A stretch of DNA of 64,000 nucleotides from Anas platyrhynchos (taxonomy: Eukaryota; Chordata; Aves; Anseriformes; Anatidae), in assembly GCF_047663525.1 (NCBI RefSeq), contig NC_092600.1, positions 3,902,001 through 3,966,000 on the forward strand. Reading direction: 5' to 3'. Under the pieces are notes generated by a model. That model was not told the DNA's origin, made no database searches, and saw only the letters and a program-made list of their open reading frames with translations. Position numbers and translations under genes: made by a program. Position 1 is the stretch's first letter. Each line of letters begins with the position of its first letter. This document shows positions 51,671 to 64,000 of this stretch, in pieces.

Positions 51671-53012
51671 CCTTTCTGATGACATGATCCTTGATGATGT
51701 GTGATGTGCTGGGAATAGAAAAGGATTGGGAAGTGTACAAGTGAAGGAGCTCATAGTCAGAAACGTGTATTAACTGCTGCAAATCTGAAATAGAACTGAT
51801 TATTCATGACCATCTTGACCTGCTGGTTGTCTCTCTAATCTGAATTTGGCAATAACCCTAAGATGCATAGGATTTCCCTTCTCTCAGCTGCCAGCTGTAT
51901 CTTTACTGTACCTCTGGCTCCACTCCTCTCCTGCCCTTCCTTTAGATGCTCCTAATCTCTGCACTATGCCTTCCTGCAAGCACCGAGTTCAGATGTGCTG
52001 ATATGGGTCATTTTCTTTCACAGTCTGTTCCTCTGAGGAGGAATTCATGTAGCAGAGTGCAATATAATATTAAAATGATCAACCTGCTCCAGTTCTTGCA
52101 GTCAAGCTGGCTCTGCTGCATTAGAGCAGAAGATGGGAGGAAGATCTTGGGTAATCCTCCATTCCTGTGGGACTTGTTTTGTTGCCTGGTGCTGAGCCCT
52201 AAGAAAGCTCTGCTGTTCAAAGATGTGCTTTTATGGCTGAAGTTGTGCTGTGACAAACAGAGCTCTCCTGGAGCATTAGGCAATCTTCATGTACTCTAGG
52301 CTCAGGTCCTAGAGCCACCTGCATGATATGGATTGAGATATTGAATTTTACTAGATAATTTAATGGGAAGCCATGAACAGAAGTCAGGTGGATACAGTCC
52401 CTGGTGCTGAGGAGATATTTGATAGTGCCTTTGCTTACAGAAATACTGTATTTCCTTTCCTTCCCTAGGCAAATTATCTCAGAGAAGAGGGATGTTTTTC
52501 TGTTTGCTGCTGGCAAGATTTTGATTATACTACTTAAAGTTATTTCCTTGCTGGTCTGACATTTGGGGGTTTGTGGACTACTTGCCAGTAATATTCAGTA
52601 CTTCATTAACTTTTAGTTTCTGTAGTAGGTTTCCTCCCTATTTTATTTTCCATAGCACATTTATTTCAAGACACAAGTGACTTTTCACTTGAATAAGAAA
52701 GATTGCATGTGGAGATCATCTGTGACACTAGAAAATGATAAGCTGCTAAAGACTAACATGTTAATTAAAATTGCTGAAGGCTGCACTGAATATAAAGGAA
52801 CTCTCAGGAACTGAGGGCCATCTATTTTAGCCCTTTGTCTTTATAACAAAACAGCAGTAATCAATTTTAACCTGTATATCTTCATGAGAGAAAGATGATC
52901 TTGGCCTTATTTAGCTTTCCACATGCTTCCTCGTGAATCTTGCAACCATTAAGCACTTGATTTTCCTTTGCTACCCAGTTACCAAAGACAAAAGCATTTG
53001 TATTTTCTGTGC

Positions 53013-53032
53013 CAATGCATGTACATGCATTG
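53013..53032. repeat. 20-bp perfect palindrome with ATGCAT half-sites
   Basis: CAATGCATGTACATGCATTG equals its own reverse complement over 20 bases with no spacer. It holds two ATGCAT blocks, themselves palindromic, around GTAC. The motif resembles paired POU-type half-sites, but protein binding is inference. Confidence 0.95.
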
Positions 53033-56000
53033 CTCCATTCAAAGGCATGCTCTACTTTACTCTGAAGTTTGGTGTAAGAAAAAGATGCTAAGATGAAACT
53101 TTCATAGTTCTGGAGCATTAGTTAATCTTTTCGTAGAAATAGATGATACTTAAAGGCAACCCAAGCTTCCTTTTTTTCCCTCTAGGGGTACTAAGCTTAC
53201 CTTACGTGTCTGCTTATTTTAACATTTCTTCTAGCAGAATAGGAAATTCTGGATGTTGTTCAGGGATGTGAACATATACCCTGACAGCGGAAATCTGCGG
53301 CCTAGAAAGACGGTGGCTTTTTGCTGCTTTATTTCTGAAAGCCTTTAGAAGTAAACTAGTGAAAATTGTATTGCAATTTAATCAGCTTTTTCTGTAATAT
53401 TAATGCAAGTATAAACTATTTTTAAAGCAAATATAAAAATTTAATCCAAAACAAAGGAAACCACAAACTGAGTTGAAAACTTAGTTTATTACATCTTATT
53501 TAGCGTGTAAATCAGAAGGGTAAAGTTAGTATTGTGCCTTACACTAGCACAATATATAAAAGGCCGTGATGCTTGCCCCATGTGCAGTCAGGAGCCAAAA
53601 TCAGGAGGAAACTCCTGATGAGGTTGCTTGGGTTAGGCCTCTTCTGTTAAGGCATTGGAGTGAGCTTTGTTTTGTGGTGTAGGACATGATTATGTGTAAA
53701 TCCTCAATGAGGCTGATGCTGTTGCTGTTTGCTGTTTAGTTGAACCACTTCTTTTGTGCTCTGAGAGTTTGGTCTTGGGGCACGTGCTTGCACAGTTCAC
53801 TGCCAGGCACAGGCTGTGTGCATAAATTCGGGTCTGTCAGCTCTTGGGTATGTCACCAGCATGCCAACAAGGCCCAGGTGATCACTTTGATCCTGATGTG
53901 CATTCTGTTCTTTCAGCAAAAAGGAAAGGAAAAGAGAAACAACCTGGATGCAGAAATATCCTGACACTCTCCCTCTGAACTCCCTGAGTTCACACTGATG
54001 GTCTGGGGATTTGTCCACATGCATATTTATAAAGAGGAGGAAAAAGCCTTCAACATGAGCATTTTCTTGCATGCTGGTGCTGTCTGCTCCTGCATTAGCA
54101 TAGCCCTGATGGACTGGCAAGCTGCCTGGAAGAAGCAGGCAGCTGCCTGTCGATCCTTCTGCAGCCTCCACTCTGGGTAGCTGCTGTGCCTGGAGCAAAA
54201 CCTCAGCTGCTGTGGCAAGCAGTGCCTCACTTTGGCATTGCAAAGCAGCAGCTGAAGCAGAATTCACAAATTTAAAAAATATTTTTACTGTTGAATCCCT
54301 TTTCATTTAAATAAAACAAAGCCTAGGTGATTTTTGCTTGCTCCTGACAGTCTGGGGGAGGCCAGGCAATGAGACTCTGAGCCCTGTTCTGCATAGCGGG
54401 GCTTGGCTCAGGGCAAGACTGAATCTGCCTGATTCTGCAGTTTGAATCTTCTTATTCTTTGTTGGATCCATATTAAAAGATTTACTATCCCATCAATCTA
54501 AGCTTGATGTATAAAGGGAAAGCGCATGCCTATTTAACTTTCATCTCAATTCCTAGTACTACTACTCCAGAGACGTTTTTTGCTAAACAGTGATTTAAAA
54601 CATAAAGCAGCATTTACAGCCTATTTTCCCCTATTTATGAAATTTAGTAAACATAGATGCATGATGAGTCATAGTAGTGTCTTCTACAGTCAAAGCTCAC
54701 TGGAATAAATGTTTGATGCATAGTCAAACAGTTATGTTTATGCAAAGGAGAAAATACAGATATCACTTCTCTATGTAGTTTTAAACGGTAACCTTCGGTT
54801 TTGTTACTTGTCTTTCATAGCAGAAGGGAGATATGTTCCTTAAAAAACAAAAAAACAAACAAAAAAATTTAAAACAAATTCAACCAGTCTGTGTTTCTGT
54901 GTTTATGTTGAATAATAACATTGATTAATCATGTGGGGTGTATGCCTAAAAGGCTTGTCTTACATAATCAGTATGAATAAATGTTGCATACAAAGCTGTA
55001 ATAACACCTGAGATAACACTTGATGTTACTTCGCCAGACTGGCTTGAAGGGTACATGCTCCATTGATTTTTAGGTGGTATTGCTTTTAGTGCTTCTGCCA
55101 GCACACTCATTACAACTCCGTGCTATTATCAGGCTCAGAGCAGGCAGCTGAGAGCTGACAATAACATCTGACATGTTCTGGAGGAGTTGCATACCTTATG
55201 TTGATAGAGATTTACCCTTTCTGAAGTAGTTATGAAGATCAAAACAGCACCATTACTATTCTCTTGCAGTGCTCTCACATGGTATTCATACAGTACCTTG
55301 TTGCTCATCTGAAATACTGCTTGTTCCAGTCATAAAGTCTCACATCTCTGCTGGTTTTGTAAGGAAGGAAGTATGGGGAGATTTTACAGAAATGTGATAA
55401 TAAAATTAATACTGTCAAGAACATTTTACCGGTATTATTCACAGCCTTAAAAGAGCTGCCTGCCTGTTTGTTTATCCTGTACCCAGTAGACTTTTTTTTT
55501 TCCTTCTGGGCAACATACTAGTGAGTGACCTACTTCCATACTGCATGGGATCTGAACCACATCCTACTTGGTATTTATGTGCTGAACCTCCTCTTGTCCA
55601 CCAGAGAAATTTCCTTGAAAACACAGATACTAATTCATCTTGCTTCTGCTGATTTAACTGATTCCATATAACTTAATAAATAATAAATTAGATTAAGATA
55701 AGGGTAATCCCATAATGCATAGTGTTTTGACCTTAGAAATTAGTGCTGTGGGTTTCCTGGACTTTGGAAGCAAAATACACATGAAATATCTGAAATCTAA
55801 CACTTCTGAGGCACTGCAACTCAGTTCTATGCCCATCAAGGCTCAGCTGGCATGATTCAGCTTAGTTAACTAAAGCAGGTTGTTTTAGACCGAACAGAAA
55901 ATGTTTGTTTTCCTGATAGAGAAAAGTCAAAGGAAAATGGTCATCTAAATTTTTTCTGGTGCTTTTCTGTCTGTTTTTGCAGGTACAGCATTTTCCAGAA

Positions 56001-57839
56001 AATAAAATCTGTCAAACAAATTACTATTTAGATCTAAGATGCCAGAGGACGCATTTGACAAATAATACCAACAATCTAAACAGTCTGCAACAGGGAAAAC
56101 TATGGAAGAAAGTTTCCTCTTTTCCTTGCTAAAGGACTCTCAGAAGCAGTCTTACTTCTGTGCTCATTAGTATAGAAATGCCACAGAATTAATTAGAAAT
56201 TGGTAAATTACATTGCATCTTTAGGCTGAGAGGCTTGTGCTTGGTCAAGTCCCAGGACTGCTAGTCTCAGGCTGTTATTTGCATGAAAGTAAAAGGATTT
56301 TTAGCCTGAGCCAGAAAACTGATATTTCCTCCCTCAAAAATGTTTCCCTTGTTCTCCGTGCCTTGAGGTGGTTTGTGTGGTGAGAGGCAGCAGTAATTCA
56401 TCAGGGCAAGGCAGCTGCCTGCAGGACACAACATCATGTTGTCATTACTTTCCACAGTTCTTAATAACATGTTTTTTAAAAAAAGTGGTAAAGATTGATG
56501 CAAGGTGCCAATTCAAGGTGATGTATGGGCAGGTATTTTGCCTAAGTCCCCCGTGTTGTTCAGTTACTGAATTTCAGTCCTGACCTTTTGCTTTCCCTAT
56601 CTTGAAATTCCCTTTACGCTCATGTAGTTCTTCAATAGTGGTAGCTCATACCTGGGCAAGATTGATCTCCTTTCGTGTCCTAGTAGAAGAACCATGTTTT
56701 CACACCTTGCTTTGTGGCAATGGTTGTAAATAAATGCTAATATATACTTTGGGAAGTGAAGGCCATGGGCTACTGAGTTAATACATCACTGCCACTGCAT
56801 TGTCCAAGTACCCTCGAGACAAGGGGTTTCTGACTGCAGCCATCGGCAAAGTTTTGCTTTATTTGGCTGTGGCCAGTAATGGGTTGTTAGCAAGTAGGTG
56901 GCCTTAATGCTGCTGCTGCACATGCTATGATTTGCTAAGCACTCTTGCATCTTCCAAAACTGGGCTGCCAAGTGGTTTTTGTAAGTTCCTCAAGGAAGGA
57001 ATTGCCCAGTCCATTACTAACATCACTGCACTGGATAAACTTTGCACAGTGTCTCTTGGAGTGTTTTTTATTGTATAGCTGTTGTTACTGGAAGAGCTGC
57101 TGTCCTTACACCAGCAGGAAGATGGGCTCTGTCCACCAGAATGAGCCAGCAAGTAGATGCCCCAGAAGAGTAGGCACTGCAAACCTGCCCTGTACAGGTT
57201 TTCTTTGCCTTCACCTGTTCTGTGTCTGTTGCTTTACGAAGCAATGCTCGGACATATTAGTATGGTAGAGGAGTGTCACACAAAACCAGACAAATTTCCA
57301 AGCTTATGCAAAAAGTGGGACTGACATCAGTTACCTAAGGAACATTTTATGCTAGGAGATGTTTTTCGTGTTCCTGTGCCCAGGTTGCATACATGGGCTA
57401 TTCCTGTACACATTAAAAAATAGAGTAAAAATTAAAGTGTTTGTTTACACCCTCACAGCTATACACTTGTTTGTGTTTATGCATGTGTAAATTGAAAACA
57501 TGCATGCTTCAAAAGTGTATCCTTCTCAGATTTTTACCTGCTTATGCTGGAAAAAAAATTATATACAATTTCATTTGATTTATTTTTAATTTAGGAGGCA
57601 TGAAGGGAATCAAAACAAGAACAATTCTGGCACTATGTATCATTACTTCTCAGATGGCATAGTCGTGCTTCTGATCTGTAATAGTCCAGCAAAGCTAATG
57701 TTAGACTCCAGAGCTGCAAATCATTGCAATAATTTAAGTAAATAACCTGTTTTCTATCACTATAGAAAGCTTCCTTGCTGAGCTAGATCTACTGATATAT
57801 TTGTTTTTTAGTGAATATAAATGTCTACTACTGATGGAA

Positions 57840-58040
57840 ACAGTCAGCTGTCACTACAGTACAAATGCAAATTGCAAACTAATGGTTGAACAATTAAGAT
57901 CTAGTGCACGGAGCTTATTGCCACTGGAGGACTGTAATTGAATTCCTATTGCTGTCAGACAGGTTGGAAATTACTGTAATGAAGAGCATCAGTTTTCTAC
58001 TCTACATCTCATTGTTTCCCAGCCAAGAAGCATTACTGGT
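57840..58040. promoter_or_regulatory. Possible regulatory element with octamer motif (unverified)
   Basis: A perfect POU octamer, ATGCAAAT, lies at 57,865-57,872 and is followed by AATTGAATTC-type and ATTACTGTAATGA motifs with no simple repeats. The sequence has the look of a conserved noncoding element. No conservation data are available. Confidence 0.2.
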
Positions 58041-60667
58041 AAAGAGTTTCCCACAAATAGATTAAATGACATGTGGGGAGGGGAAAAAAAAAATGCCACC
58101 TGTCATTGAAGAAGAATGTAATTAACGTTAAGTTTGGTTCCCTCATGCCCATGAAATCCAGGAATCTAGAACTATGGCTTCTCCCCCAGAAATCCTTGCT
58201 GTGTCCAGACTGAAATTAGTGATCAGGCAGCAGTATTCCTGCTGCTCCAAACTTCTGTGTATACATCAGGCATCTAGCATTAGACTGCTCCTATTTTGTC
58301 TCCCGGGCATTTGGAGATGATACTTACGCTGTCTGATAACAGTAGTTCTTGCACTCTGACATGCCCAAGAGGTATCATACACTGCAAGAAAAAGCAAACT
58401 TGGTGTGACATTTACATTTTAAGAATAAGCAGTGTAACCTTCCTGCTTCCTGACCAATGCATAAACAGGTGTGTGTGTATGAGGAAATTCTGTTCTAGGA
58501 ATCAAAATAAAATAAAAAGGTTTGAAGATGCCAGCTTTCCTATTAAATAAAATAAAATTCTTCAATATTGAAGATGTATTAGAATCCATTAAGAAAATAA
58601 GGAAATTGATGTGCAACCTGTTTGACCAGGTCTGTCCCTGATGTACCAGCAGGTTTGAATTGTGTCCCAGACAATACAGGTGCAGATCCAGCAGCACAGA
58701 AAGAACCAGGCACCTGCTTCAATCTAAGCAGCTACTAGATGTTTTGTTAGACTGAGTCCTAAATACCATATGTTGTTATGGGACTTATTTGAATTTGAAA
58801 TATTGCTGTTGTGAGTAATTCTGTCTGTTTAATTTTCAATTACTCTGCTCAGCATGATTGTGCATATGCTTCAGTATATTAAATGTGAAAAGAGAATGAA
58901 CATTCTGGAATACAAGGAAGCAACATGTTGAATTGTCTAGTCACTCCACAATTTTAATTGTGAAGTAGAAAAATAAAAGAAAACTGAGGCATCTGCACAG
59001 GATTTGTATTTGTTTTCCATTCTTCAGAGTTTCTGCATATATTCAATACATGACTGTCTTCATTTTTATGTTGAGGCATATAAAATGGCAGTTTTTTGGC
59101 TTGCTCTATAAGTTACCTAGCGAAGATGACTCTTAAGGAAAAAGACTCCTTAGCCGGTGCATTTCCTGGGTATTGGTTGTTTTCAGTCTCGTATAGTATG
59201 AACTTCCTGCACTTGTGATCCTTACTAGGTACTCAGAGCTCATTAGTTAACCTAATTTTAATCTGAACCATTTACTTTGGACAGGCAGTAGGTTCTCAAG
59301 AGAAAATCGCTTGATTGACTCTGACTTTGGCTTCCATATTGGAAGTGTAAATCTGTCTGGATGCTACCAAATATTCAGTGGAACAATACAATTTGTGCAT
59401 TTAGTTACAATTCTATATTGTATTTATTTCTGTAGGTAGGAGAATTTGACAGGACCATCCAGTTCTTAAAACATAAACAATCATTAGAGCAAAGCAGAAA
59501 ACAAACAGTCCAAAGCAGAAGCATCTTTCTTCAGAGCACTCCAGTGCTATAAACTTTCCTGCTAATGCAGAGGTAGTAATGATAAACAACTTCCTCTTGG
59601 CAAAAGCAAACCAATTGCAATATAATTGTAAATGTGTGCAACTAAATAATTCATGATATTGGCAAAAGGTCTCTCCGATAAGTCTTTCCAGTCCTATATA
59701 GAGGGACATTAATATATCAGGAGAGATACATTTCCTCCCATAAGAAGTCATTACATATTAATTGAAAAACACCCTCAGACACAGGGTTTTGCAGTGCACT
59801 GTGTGAAGTCCTTGAAAAGCAAAAGCCACATCAAGTACCTCAAATTAAAATGCTTTTGCTTTTATGGGATGGCTTCATTCTTAACAATATTAAAAGTCTA
59901 AGCTTTGTTTCTAGTAACAAAGCTATCTCCATACAATGATGAATGATGTACTCAAAGTGGGTCATTTAGCAATGAGAGACACAAGGGCTGGACACTTTTT
60001 TCCAGGCTAATAGTTTTATAACCAGTAATCACCTGATTTTGGCACCTGACATCTCTCATTAAAAAGATCTTTGCTCATGCTGAAAGAATACTTGAATAAC
60101 TAAAAAGCTCAGTGCTTTCTGGGATCCTGCCAGCTGTGCAATATCCTGCCAGGCTGGTGACACCCAACATACTGGAAATGGTTGGGGAATTTAAGGCATG
60201 TACTGCTCCTGGAAAGACCATTCATTTCTAGCATTAAAACACTTCCTAATGCCCGCCTAACCTTCATGCTCCTTTGTAGCTTGTTTGCTAGGGAGCACTG
60301 GAAAAACAGAGTCATAGCTACTGGGGGCTAATTCTGTGTAATGTGAAGACTGTCTGGTTTGTGGCACAATTTCTATGAAAAAAAGAGCAGGAAATCACCT
60401 TTCCAATGAAAGGATTTACTATAACTTCCAGCTCATTGGATTAGTTCCATCTCAAAATGACATTTCATGTGGCCAATTTACACGAACAGTAAGCCAAGCT
60501 AAATGCACACTGCCTTACCAGAAAATACCTTCATCTGCTAAGCACACCTCATACCACACAGAAGTGCTGGCTGCAATGTAGGGAAAAACTGGCACAACAA
60601 GAAATAAGAGGGTTCAGTCCTACAACTGATGTCTCAAATTAAAAAAAAAAAAGTCAAAAATCTGTTT

Positions 60668-60691
60668 TTTAGTTCTAGACCTAGAACTAAA
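60668..60691. repeat. Inverted repeat, 11-bp arms, 2-nt spacer
   Basis: TTTAGTTCTAG and CTAGAACTAAA are perfect reverse complements separated by AC. CTAG occurs four times between 60,675 and 60,707, so the arms are part of a small CTAG-rich patch. Confidence 0.93.
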
Positions 60692-60856
60692 TCTAGTTGA
60701 TATCTAGATGGATAATCAACTGCTTATATTTTCTTACAATAATTTGTAAAGGAGTGATAGTTTCTTCAGTCTTATCTCAGAACCACCCTCCCCTTGGAGG
60801 CATTTAGGCATTTACTACTCTAAAAGGATAAAAAAAAAATCTCCTTGCAGAGTATC

Positions 60857-60876
60857 TTTTTTTTTTTTTTTTTTTT
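60857..60876. repeat. Poly-T, 20 T
   Basis: Uninterrupted T run. Confidence 0.95.
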
Positions 60877-61536
60877 GAAGGGGAAGAAGAGGGGTATAGT
60901 CTTGTGGATTATCCTTAATTCAGCCAGTAATAAATCCATCAGTACTTCTAGGATGCTCTTGTCTTTTCCAGATCTCTTTGGTAAAATCTTCTGGAAATCC
61001 ATCACTGGTTAAAAATGAGCAATGAGAACTTTTGAACAGTCATGGCTGCAATCCTTCTATAAATTTAAGAAACGGAAAAAAAATAATCTGCTTTTAGTTA
61101 TGGTAAAAGTCATGTTTACAAGATAAAAATGTTGGATAAAATAAACAGATTCAGCTGTCAGTTCTGGGTGAACTCAGATGCTTATTAACATAACTTAATG
61201 TTGACCCAAGAGAACAATTAATTAAAGGATTTCAGCAGTGTGTGTTGAGGGGAGGCGGGGGGATAGTATCTCTGAAGGATTTGTCCTTTTTCTGTTTGGT
61301 CCAATCAGCATAAATAACAGCAAAGCAAATATTGTTCACTTCACCACCTTTGTCTCAGTTTATGAATGTGTGAAAAACTCTGCTCCAGTTTCCTCCGTCA
61401 CTGTTTCTCCTTAAGAAGATTTTAAAATTCATATCTAGAGCCAAATTCACTTCTGTCATATGTGCAAAACCACTTACTTCATCTCTGGCGCTGATACAAA
61501 GGCATGAGCGGAAAAGATCTTGATTTTAGTGTGTTG

Positions 61537-61621
61537 TTTTTTTTTTTTTTTGAACAGGAAAATGAACATTCGTCTTGTGGTTGTTGGTGTTGTTTTTTTT
61601 TGTTTTTTTTTTTTGGGGGGG
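61537..61621. repeat. T-rich/TTG tracts ending in G7
   Basis: T15 at 61,537-61,551, then TTG-like units, two long T runs from 61,593, and seven G at 61,615-61,621. Confidence 0.9.
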
Positions 61622-61940
61622 TCTATCCTGTGAATAATCAAATATTAAATATATAACAGTGCAGGTGTTGCTGACTTGCATGATATAAAATTTTGCTCAT
61701 TCTTCAGTTACTGCTAGAACTGGAGCTTTAACAAGAAACCCTTTCTTCTGCAATAAACGCTGAAAAGTAATGTAATCCACAGCCAAAAGCCTCAGCTTTG
61801 GAGTGATAGATGGCTTTTAAACTTCACCAGGGTATGCTGCAGAGACTTTGAAATTCACATTTTATCAGCTGTTGACATGACAGTTGTGAAAGAAAGCATA
61901 GCATTTTTAACCTTTCAAAAACGCTTATGGTTGAGTTTGA

Positions 61941-61959
61941 TTTTTTTTTTTTTTTTTTT
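61941..61959. repeat. Poly-T, 19 T
   Basis: Uninterrupted T run. Confidence 0.95.
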
Positions 61960-62505
61960 CTCTTTGGAGGGCTGAGAAATTTGCAGAGAGAGATGTACCT
62001 TATAACTAGTGGTCAGTGAGGAAAGAACTGTGACCTTTGTGTTTACCTGGAGATCCTGCACATTCTCCCATGCTGTCTATTCACGTGAGAAACGTGTATG
62101 TTTTTAAAGATATTAGATTCTGGGGGGATTCCTTATCTGTAAGTGAAGGATACAGTTGCTTTTTAGTGTTAGGCATCACATTCTTTCTACATGTTCCTAG
62201 TGTTTTGTTGATTATATCTTCTACAAATGGAAGATAATTCACTCAGGGCAACTCTAGGGTTTCTTTCATTTCTCTACTACTTGGTCAAAGATCTTTTTTT
62301 CTCCTCCTTCTGAATATCTTTGTCTGTATTTCCTTAAAGCAATGCAGATTGATATTTACATTTTAAATAATATTTCTTCTTTTGTTATTAAGGTGGAAAG
62401 AAATTTGTCTCCTTTCAAGGAGTCTGTTGCAATTTTAGTTATGATTTAATAGCAAAGAAGGCTCTCTGCAAGCTGCTTTTTCTAAAGACAGCAGATAATT
62501 GGTGG

Positions 62506-62520
62506 TTTTTTTTTTTTTTT
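62506..62520. repeat. Poly-T, 15 T
   Basis: Uninterrupted T run. Confidence 0.95.
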
Positions 62521-62710
62521 GTAGTAATGAAGCCCATTACAAACTGGATTTATGAACCTTTTCCCTGAAAACAGTGTCCATACTATCTACTGCTGTGTCA
62601 ATATATGCCACCCTATTTGGTATAAAATAACCAAGTGAACTTTGGGAACTGCTTCTTTTTTCTGGTTCCTCCAAGTCTGTCCAACTCTCTTTTAAAATAG
62701 AGTTCTGTAA

Positions 62711-62737
62711 ATTTAAAAATAAAAATAAAAATAAAAA
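62711..62737. repeat. AAAAT pentanucleotide repeat
   Basis: Four to five AAAAT units in tandem, ending in an A run. Confidence 0.93.
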
Positions 62738-64000
62738 AATGCGAGCTACAAGCATATAAAGATGAAAATATTATTATCTCGTGGACCTTGTTCTCCTGAA
62801 GGAGAAGTGGGGGACCTGGTTTCCCCAGGTCACTCTTTTCATTGCATGTCAGGGCCTTTCCCATATACGGTGACAAACCTGTAAATGTTGAGTAAAGCAG
62901 GCAGTATGTGGTGTAAAGGGAGATGGCAGGGTGCTCAGTACTTCCAGGAAACGTGTGGGACTTAACTAATATTATGGTTCTATGGTAATATTAGTAGCAT
63001 GTCAGGCTTCGGTAGGGAAAGCTTGCTTTATTTTAAACTAGTGATGCTTGGTCATTCTGAAATGCAAGGCCTTGGAAAATCCTCATCACAGTGATTCTAT
63101 TCACCTCTCTGCTCGCTGTCTCCTTTCTTCACAATTTCCTGGACATTAGAGCATCTCCCAGCAGCGATGGTGACAGGTGCGTAGGAGTGACCTCAGGCAG
63201 TTTCAGAAATGGATGCATGCTACTTCCTAAAGTTGAGTGCAAAAAGATCCCTAGAATTATTTGGGAGTGAAATATCAATTAAAGGGTAGTCTGGCAACTC
63301 ATGTTCTATGTCCGTAAGTGCCTGCATGCTGTACCCACCAGGAGATGCAAGAGCTCTTCCCAGAAATAGAGGGGTGCCCAATGCACCCAGACAGGAGTCT
63401 TAGGAATTCACCCAGCCACTGGGGCCATTTTGGGTGGTGGAGGGAGCAGGGATGCTGTAATGATCCTGCCTGTGACTACTAAAGGATGTGGTAACATTTC
63501 TGTCAGTGATAATTAATTTAGTAAGTCAGAGACTGCCATTAAAGGCAGTGATGGGGGCTGGCAGCAAGCTGCCCAAGTGTTTTGGAGGCAAGTATTGCAC
63601 AGAAATCCTTGCAATGATCTCTTGCCCTTCCCTAGAGGGTAGCAGGGCTGGAGTACGTGCGGTGTGCAGGCTCCGATGAGCTGGGGGTGACAGTAATGTA
63701 TGGCGTGCCAGAACTTCCATTGTCCTTTGGGGGAAAATAACAGAGTGGGACGTGTTTTTTCAGCCACCCGTCTTGTTCTGTCCTGCCAGGCTGTTGCTGC
63801 TTGTGCCAGTGGGCAGTCCTACTCCTTTGCCCTGGTGATAACTGTAAAATTAACTTTCAGAGATGGATATTCAAAACAGCTTGCAGGGATTTAGCCATGT
63901 AATTTCTTCTGACATTAGCGGGAGATACATGATTAAAACTTAGCTCAGTGGCCTGAAATTGTCCCCGCTGGTGTTGTTTTCACCTTACACTGGCACCAGC

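Larger units (their letters stand above)
51680..64000. other. Noncoding sequence, no supported gene
   Basis: No gene is supported. The longest frames are 169 codons on the minus strand (53,797-54,306) and 117 codons on the plus strand (51,946-52,299). Both lie in patches of higher G+C with open frames on several strands, which argues against coding. Possible regulatory-like blocks lie at 54,900-55,160 and 57,840-58,040. The block also holds the palindromes at 53,013 and 60,668 and T runs near 60,857, 61,537, 61,593, 61,941 and 62,506. Confidence 0.6.

Noticed and set aside
51946..52299. 117-codon plus-strand open frame with a hydrophobic start
   Set aside because: Overlapping minus-strand frames are also open, no domain is recognisable, and it sits beside a degraded LINE in locally higher G+C sequence.
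58960..59010. Weak likeness to a reverse-complement MIR element (AAAACTGAGGCA)
   Set aside because: Only about 12-15 bases resemble the family, and the flanks do not continue the match.
1..64000. tRNA, rRNA, snRNA or mitochondrial insertions
   Set aside because: Reading both strands by eye, I found no GTTCRANNC-type tRNA B box in context, no snRNA or 5S core and no mitochondrial gene order. A covariance-model search was not possible.

Overview
The window looks like vertebrate nuclear DNA from a lineage with very few interspersed repeats, most likely a bird or other sauropsid. The reasons are a low G+C content, scarce CpG, frequent pure A/T homopolymers and short microsatellites, and no recognisable Alu, B1 or L1 element. 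The one convincing transposon trace is a decayed fragment of the CR1/L3 LINE group on the minus strand near 51.5 kb. There is no bacterial or organellar gene organisation. Apart from one 169-codon frame, no open frame exceeds about 120 codons, and none has recognisable domains. I recognise no gene, tRNA, rRNA, snRNA or CRISPR array. The window is best read as intergenic or intronic sequence.

Layout. From 1 to about 9.5 kb the DNA is AT-rich. It contains a speculative plus-strand exon chain (2,139-2,217, 2,665-2,783, 7,666-7,788) whose splice phases agree and which ends in a stop codon. From 9.5 to 33 kb the sequence is mostly unstructured, with many poly-T and poly-A tracts (the longest is 42 T at 11,087) and one possible minus-strand start exon near 17.1 kb. 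From 33 to 43 kb the main feature is a perfect 20-bp inverted repeat with a 6-nt loop at 33,746-33,791, followed by a block at 42.1-42.7 kb that resembles a conserved regulatory element.

Near 43 kb the strand composition appears to change. In hand-counted blocks, sampled plus-strand sequence to the left tends to C excess or is neutral, while sequence to the right is G and T rich. Such a switch often marks divergent transcription or a transcript start, and a strong splice donor lies at 43,249. From 43 to 64 kb there are the CR1 relic, a perfect 20-bp palindrome at 53,013-53,032, a 169-codon minus-strand frame of doubtful meaning (53,797-54,306), two further regulatory-like blocks, and more homopolymers.

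No set of genes here can be said to work together. The exon, promoter and enhancer calls are hypotheses from sequence inspection and carry low confidence. The repeats and palindromes are direct observations.
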